This document shows, piece by piece, positions 58,074-64,000 of a DNA stretch of 64,000 bases (within the stretch, counting starts at the first letter, position 1; the number at the start of each line of letters is the position of its first letter). This stretch comes from Heterodera schachtii (lineage: Eukaryota; Nematoda; Chromadorea; Rhabditida; Heteroderidae). The notes beneath the pieces were generated by a model. The model had not been told where the DNA came from. It saw only the letters and a list, made by a program, of their open reading frames with translations, and did not search any database. The stretch covers positions 603,880 to 667,879 of the forward strand of contig SIJG01000043.1 in assembly GCA_023374025.1 (NCBI GenBank), written 5' to 3'. The translations under genes and the position numbers were made by a program.

Positions 58074-58853
58074 CAGGGATGGCACGGAATTCCGATTTCC
58101 GACTTCCGATTTCCGATTTCCGACATTTTTGGGGTCGGAATTCCGATTTCCGAAAAAATTTTGGACGTCGGAAATCCGATTTCCGATTTCCGAAATTTTT
58201 GATAAAAAGTCGGAAATTTTCGGAAATTTTTTTGAATTTTTTTTTCAAAAAATTAACAATTTTTTGCAATTTTAGTTAATAAATTGCATTGAAATTTTCA
58301 AAATTTCCCGGCGGCGCCTATCGGCACCGCCGCACCCTAAAAATCATATTTTTCTTCAGAAATTTTTGCCTCAAAATCGCTAAATTAAGTCATTTTTGGA
58401 CAAAATTTGTTAACAATTTGATTAAAAATTATAAGAATTTTCCCCGGCGGCGCCTATCGGCACCGCCGGACCTCGCCCGCCGTGTTTTCAAAAATTTTGA
58501 AAAAACGCGCCGCAAAAAAAGGTAAAATTTTTGATGAAAATCATTGAATAATTTTTTAAGGCAAATATCTATTTAAATAGATCAAAAAATTTTTGAATCA
58601 TCTTTTACTTGGTTAAGAATTAAAAATTTAGCCTATTATAATATTTAAAATTTTTTTTTTATTATATTTATATTTTTTGAAAAATTTCCGATTTCCGACT
58701 TCCGACGTTTTTGGGGTCGGAATTCCGATTTCCGACTTCCGAAAAATTTTTGGGCCTCGGAAATCCGATTTCCGATTTCCGAAAAATTTTGGACCCCCGG
58801 AATTCCGATTTCCGATTTCCGAAAATTTTTGGGGCCTCGGAATGCCATCCCTG
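58074..58853. mobile_element. TTCCGA-array hAT-like element, 8-bp target duplication and empty site
   Basis: CAGGGATGGCA at the left and TGCCATCCCTG at the right. GTGTGTAC flanks both sides (58066-58073, 58854-58861). The duplicated block at about 51318-51345 has the same flanks around a single gtgtgtac, the unoccupied site. Arrays of gatttccgacttccga words lie at each end; two near-palindromes (58308, 58444) lie inside. Confidence 0.9.
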
Positions 58854-59065
58854 GTGTGTACACAAAACCGAAAAGTACCAAAATAATTTAGCAACCTTCC
58901 TGACTACTACCAAAATGTATGTGCCATTTTCCGGAGGCTCACCGGACAAAACATTTTGCAGTTCTTCACGTCCTTTCTCCTAGGCCGGTTCCGACTAGAA
59001 AAGTAAAATAAAAAAATGGATTGTGAAAGTTTTGGGGTTTTTAAATTTGGAACTTATTGTTTGTT

Positions 59066-59822
59066 AAGTGGATGACGGACGATTCGTTTTTGGTCAATTC
59101 GTTTTTATTACCCCGCTTCGTTTTAGGGGCCGAAACGCGAAAATCGATGTCGAATCGGTGAAATTTCAAAGATTTTTTGACATATTTCGAGTACTTTTTA
59201 TTTTTTTGTCACAAAGAAAAATAATCCACGAAAGGGAAAATCCACTTACATCGTGGACATATGCAAACATAAAATAGTGCACAAGCAAATGGATAATAAA
59301 AATAAAAAAAATCATCGTCAAAGGAAACAATAAATAAGGTCAATACATATAATTTGTAAAAACGATCAAATCACAATCATAAGCATTATCTCAAAAAATT
59401 TTTAATTTTATTTTTGAATAAGTTAAAAGAGTTTGTTTTAATGAGCTCTTTATCGAGTTGATTCCACAATTTGGTTGCCCTCCCAGCAAAGGGAATGTAT
59501 TTTTTGTCTAGTTTATATTTTGTGTTATCCGTTTTTACCAAAAAAAAAAATAAAAAAAAAATTTTTAAGTTAGAAAAATATTTTTTCAAAATTTCAAAAT
59601 TTGAAAATTGACGAAAACACAGTTAAAGGGGTGTGTAAAAACTGTAAATCAACTTAAAACATATTCCTAAGCTGAAATATGTCAAAAAATCTTTGAAATT
59701 TCACCGATTCGACATCGATTTTCGCGTTTAGGCCCAAAAAATGAATCGGGTTAATAAAAACGAATCGGGTCAAAAACGAATCGGGGTAAAAACGAATTGG
59801 CCAAAATGAATCGTCCTTTTAC
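59066..59822. repeat. Large fold-back with ~110-bp arms
   Basis: cggacgattcgtttttggtc and gaaacgcgaaaatcgatgtc on the left face gacatcgattttcgcgttt and gaatcgtcc on the right, with more aacgaatcgg words on the right. A non-LTR fragment lies between the arms. Confidence 0.8.
59386..59589 (-). pseudogene. Non-LTR retrotransposon C-terminal fragment
   Basis: The open frame reads KYIPFAGRATKLWNQLDKEL followed by FNLFKNKIKNFLR. R-x-T-x-x-W-N-x-L followed by a short F-K tail is characteristic of the C-terminus of LINE-type ORF2 proteins. No reverse transcriptase domain is present, so it is a 5'-truncated remnant. Confidence 0.55.
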
Positions 59823-60575
59823 CGTTGAAGTCGACTTCACTTAACCAGACTTTGCTCAAAAAAGGGGGAAAAAAGTCTTGACTCAAACATGAAAAATCAC
59901 CTTATACCTGAATGAATGACTTAATTGTTTAAATAAAATTGCCAAATAAGAAGTAAATAAAATGACTTTTGAGCTTAGCGATAAATGCCGGGCCGGGAAA
60001 TGTGACAACGGCATTTTAATGGGGCAATTAACCAAAATGGTATTGACAAGATAATTAGACTGAAGCAAGCAAAAAAAATGAGCAATTAAACAATGGAGGA
60101 AATATGTATGTATTCAACAAAGAAGCAAATTCAATTTATTGGTACAATGTTCCTCCGCCGCGATTCTCGGTATTAATACGAGACCGAGACTCAAAAAATC
60201 AGTAACTCTTCAAGCGTCGTAACTCGAGATCGACTTTTCAAATATTTTTTGTTCTTACAAAGTTTAAAAACAAATGAAAAACTTTATAAAAAAAATGTGT
60301 TGCCCATATTTATTTTGAGCTTAACAATCTTTTGGGCCTATTTAAAAAAATCAATGGTTTTTGTAAATTTATAGAATTAGCTGTTTAAATGCCTTTTTTA
60401 CTTTTAGAGACTATCAAATAAATTCTCTCCGTCAAATTTTAGCATTTTATTTAAAAACATGATATTAAAAATAAATAATTTTTATTTTTTCTTTTGTAAT
60501 TAAAATAATTTGTGTGTCGTCCTACTTGGGCAGAAGCAAAAATGTTTTATTTATAAATTGGAAGACAGTTTCTCT

Positions 60576-60767
60576 ATGGCAAAAAATGATCACTATTTTT
60601 GGATTGAGAAACGACAGTTTTTTGCGAATTGTTGCCAAAAACTGTCACATGCGAACAGCAACAGCCAACTGGACAATACCAAAGTGCATAATACAGTAAT
60701 CCAAGGCAGTAAATTGTTAATGAGTGGAGCATATTCAACCAATTTTCCGGTGCTGATAATAAGCTAA
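60576..60767 (+). CDS. Short hypothetical ORF
   Basis: 63 codons from MAKNDHYFWIEKRQFFANCC to a TAA. Composition is more balanced than the surrounding AT-rich chance frames, and an acceptor-like gaagacag precedes it. No motif recognised; it may be a piece of a repeat. Confidence 0.2.
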   Translation: MAKNDHYFWIEKRQFFANCCQKLSHANSNSQLDNTKVHNTVIQGSKLLMSGAYSTNFPVLIIS

Positions 60768-61282
60768 AATATTTTTAAAAGAAACTTGTTAGACAATAAA
60801 AAAATTGGTACTTATATATAAGGGGTGGATTTTTAAGTTTTAACTTATTTTTTCTGCGGCTTTAACTCGACGAGAAATGCACGAAAAACACATTTTTTTT
60901 TATTCGAAAAACTTTCGTTTAACGCCCCTATCCGACCCTAGAAATCATTAGTTTGGATGTTCGCCTCTAAAATAAATTTTGGTTCCTATTTTGGAGTTTC
61001 GCCCTTATTTCATGATTTTTAATTTTTCAATATAAAATTCACAAATTCGTTAACAAAAATGCAATGAAACAAATTTTCTTGACGCGATCACATTTTTTGG
61101 CGACTATGTTTTCAAAAAATTTTCCACAAAATATGTTTTTTTTTCTTGGTCAAATTTTTGTAATTTATTTTCTTTCTTGACCAAATTTTGATTTTTAAAT
61201 TTATTTTTTTGGTGCGATGTATTCAAAAATTTCAAATATAAATAATTATTTGCAACTGTAATCAATGAATAAAATTGTTCGG

Positions 61283-61612
61283 GCCAGGATGTTTTCGTAC
61301 CGTCGTTTTCGTACCGCCATTTTCGTACCGCCATTTTCGTACCGCCGTTTTCGTACGGGGAACATTTTCGTACCGCCGTTTTCGTACGGGGAACATTTTC
61401 GTACCGCCGTTTTCGTACGGGGGACATTTTCGTACCGCCGTTTTCGTACGGGGGACATTTTCGTACCGCCGTTTTCGTACGGGGGACATTTTCGTACCGC
61501 CGTTTTCGTACGGGGGACATTTTCGTACCGCCGTTTTCGTACGGGGGACATTTTCGTACCGCCGTTTTCGTACGGGGGACATTTTCGTACCGCCGTTTTC
61601 GTACGAGTGGAT
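61283..61612. repeat. 31-bp minisatellite, cgtaccgccgttttcgtacg units
   Basis: About ten units of gtaccgccgttttc plus gtacgggggacattttc. Because 31 is not a multiple of three, all frames stay open and produce several overlapping pseudo-proteins. The inverted word (gtacgaaaacggcg) recurs at 62085-62190. Ends near 61283 (CAGGATGTTTTCGTACCG) and 62195 (CGGTACGAAAACAACCCTG) are inverted, so 61283-62195 may be one element; no target duplication was found. Confidence 0.8.
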
Positions 61613-61743
61613 ATGCAAAAAAAATTGCATTCAAATAATTTGTTAATCTTTTTTTAATTACTTTTAATGTTTTGACAGTTAAGCTTTTATTAACTACAAA
61701 ATGAACCAGCAGCAAGTAATTAAACAAAACTAAATAATGAAAA

Positions 61744-61977
61744 TTGGTGCATGATGGTGCACAGAAAAAGAAGTATCGCGATGCCGACGCACGGATTCTT
61801 CGTCTCGTCCAACGCTATAACGATATCAATAACAATATTGTCCCTCAAAATGATCACAATTGTACCAATGTCAATGTCAATACCGAAAACCTTAACAATT
61901 TTCTTGCTGTTATTTTCCGAAACTATGAGATGCGACCTAGTTTGTCCCGGATTTTGTTATTTTTGTTAAAGTTATGA
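61744..61977 (+). other. Open frame between the inverted minisatellite ends
   Basis: Reads KKKYRDADARILRLVQRYND and onward, 77 codons. It could be an exon of the enclosing element or a chance frame. Not recognised. Confidence 0.2.
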
Positions 61978-62489
61978 ATCTTCTACAAAATTTTATGAAT
62001 GGGAAACAAAAAATGATAAATTTTGGTTCTATTAGTTCTTAAGTTTTTCACATTGAATCTGACGCTTGTACAAGAACTCGTACGAAAATGTCCCCCGTAC
62101 GAAAACGGCGGTACGAAAACGACCCCCCTGCGGTACGAAAACGTCCCCGTACGAAAACGGCGGTACGAAAATGGCGGTACGAAAACAACCCTGACCGAAA
62201 ATTGTTGGCTTTAGCTTATAACTTATTTACAGAGAAAAAAACACCAATTTAATAAATTTCACGCCTATATTTGAAACCTTTTTGCCCCTATTTTAATTCG
62301 CGTCAGGATCAGTCAGCAGGTTGGGACAACTCAGCCTATTACAACTCAGCTTTACGAGAATTTGAAAAAATCATAAAATGAAAAAGAATTAAAATTAATA
62401 AATAAAATAAACAAATGAAGTAAATTAAAAATGTTTTTAATCTTAGTTAAGAAGAAAGTATTAATTTTTTTTAAAAATTTAACAGTTGT

Positions 62490-62640
62490 CTTTCAGTTTT
62501 ATGACAACTTGTACACAGACTACTCGTACAATGAATTCGGCTATGCCTAACCTTTAGTCTAGGCCTAGGCTTGTTTGGGCCTAGGCTTAGGCTTTGTTTT
62601 GCAATTTTTTATTGTCCGGTTGACGATTTTTATTTTTACC
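62490..62640. repeat. Dispersed repeat with interstitial TTAGGC-like words
   Basis: tgacaacttgtacac leads into gcctaacctttagtctaggc and ggcctaggcttaggc, like the copies at 13.1, 19.8 and 20.1 kb. Confidence 0.55.
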
Positions 62641-64000
62641 TGATCATTTTTCACTGTTGATAGAAATATGCTTTTTTTCATTAATTGTAGTGACAATATT
62701 TGGGTTCATTAGCATAAATGGACTAGCGTTTAGCATTGGAAAGACGCACATAAACATAATAAAATGCTATAAATATAATTTTAAAATAATAATAATAATA
62801 ATTTACCATTTTGTAACGGAATGGAAATGCTATGGCGCTAAAACGGTTCAACAAAATGTAAATTATCGCAATGTTTGCGGTTTGGAAGAAAAATGTTGGT
62901 AAGAAAAACGATAAGAAAACAAGTGCCCAATTTGGCATTGCATTGTAAATGTTTGGACCAAAATGATAAATGCGATAATAAATTCATATAATTAGCCTTT
63001 TTTGGCCTTTTTGTGATTTCATGCCTTTTTTGGCGTTTTTTATCGAAAAATTCCATAAAAATGCAATAAAATTGGGAAAATACACCCATAAAAAATGACC
63101 AGAAAAAATTTTCAGAAAATACACTCTCAAGAAATGAAAATTTTCCTAAAAAATTGATTGCCAAAATATAAATTTTAAATATAAAATTTTACTTATTCGA
63201 AAAGAATATAAAATGTTTCTTTAATAATCATTTATAAAAAGATAAAAAACTAAAATTCATTTACAATAAAAGGTCGATTTACTTAGGCTCTTGTCATAAT
63301 ATTTGCTTGTCATTTCATTCGTTAAAATTTAATGAATAGCATGGAGAAAATGTCGGATCAGACCAACAAATGTCACCGGCGGATGATTTTGCATTAACTT
63401 TTTTAAAATGCTAATTAGGGCTAAATAAATACACAAAAATGGACTCACTTTTTCTGAGAATTTTGTTAATAGTTTTTAAATTGATATTTTTTCGGTAACA
63501 AATAGAGTAAAATAATTGCTTCATGAATTTGTATTAGTTTTTCATGTCGTTGACGCAACTGTTGTCATTTAAATGCCACCAAATGGAAGGGCATTTGAAT
63601 TTATTAAAAAAGCGGTGCTATGACGTACTCAAAAAACCATCAAAAAAAAATTTTCGACAGAAATTAGTAGGATTGTGAATTATATGGATTAACATTTTTT
63701 TTTCTGCGCATATGCTATGAAGAAAGGGGCTTAGAAATAGAATTTTGCCTTTTTAGTCCATATTTCTACCATTTTTAGCACATTTCACAAGAAAAATGTA
63801 AAAAGCGAAAAATACACCATTAAAGATAGACTTTTTTGAAATTTAAAAAAATTATAGCTCCAAAGATTCGAAACATTTGCGTTTTCGTCGTAATTTGGCA
63901 ATTTTAATAAATATTTGCACCTTTTTTCGAATTTTTCTTTTTTTAAATGAGAATTTTTTTTGAAATTGGCAAACTTGGAGGTGTTTTTATACATACAATG
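62640..64000. other. AT-rich region without recognised genes
   Basis: Only short frames in AT-rich sequence; no splice-bounded coding exon could be supported. Confidence 0.5.

Noticed and set aside
61283..61612. CRISPR-like repeat array
   Set aside because: The units are contiguous with no unique spacers, and the genome is eukaryotic.
61104..61727. 207-codon frame and four other overlapping frames
   Set aside because: A 31-bp minisatellite read in several frames; no splice-bounded or unique coding sequence.
1..64000. Viral genes, bacterial operons or clear horizontally acquired enzymes
   Set aside because: None seen; every recognisable protein is an ordinary animal family or a transposon remnant.

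Overview
The window is eukaryotic and almost certainly from a nematode. It carries a nearly complete, about 35-exon dual oxidase gene resembling Caenorhabditis BLI-3, an astacin zinc metalloprotease with EGF-like and CUB domains like nematode NAS proteins, degenerate TTAGGC telomere-like repeats, very AT-rich short introns, and acceptor-like TTTTAG sites placed directly before start codons, as expected for spliced-leader trans-splicing. Two dual oxidase introns are best explained by GC-AG splicing, a feature reported as unusually common in cyst nematodes (Globodera). A tylenchid plant parasite is therefore a reasonable guess, but this is inference. All exon models come from reading frames, splice signals and phase matching by eye; no search was run.

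Layout. 0.1-0.8 kb (-): a small two-exon gene of unknown function. 0.9-2.0 kb: a purine-only-like tract. 2.3-8.5 kb (-): a seven-exon astacin gene of 571 codons whose phases all match. 6.8-11.7 kb: a 2.36-kb tandem duplication that copies the first two astacin exons, the region upstream of them and the first exon of a small divergent gene. 12.4-22 kb: a mosaic holding a family of helix-turn-helix repeat genes (+) and two copies of a PHACTR-like gene 3' end (-), with a BED zinc-finger exon. 22-28.2 kb: noncoding, the shared upstream side of the PHACTR-like gene and dual oxidase. 28.2-43.9 kb (+): dual oxidase, with many transposons in its introns. 44.5-58.9 kb: nested segmental duplications carrying five copies of a 72-residue FLYWCH-like zinc-finger gene, of which two are intact. 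59-64 kb: repeats, a non-LTR retrotransposon fragment and a 31-bp minisatellite.

Two of the genes have roles that fit together in cuticle biology: dual oxidases supply hydrogen peroxide for tyrosine crosslinking of the nematode cuticle, and EGF/CUB astacins process cuticle collagens or aid moulting. Their proximity here is only suggestive.

The most distinctive noncoding signal is a set of short non-autonomous elements with 8-bp target duplications (hAT-like). Their interiors are arrays of a short GC-rich word (GGGACC, CGAGAC, TTTCGGG, TTCCGA and others), and a 26-bp near-palindrome recurs at least twelve times. One insertion (58.07-58.85 kb) has a matching empty site in a duplicated block at 51.3 kb. 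Long fold-back hairpins are also frequent.
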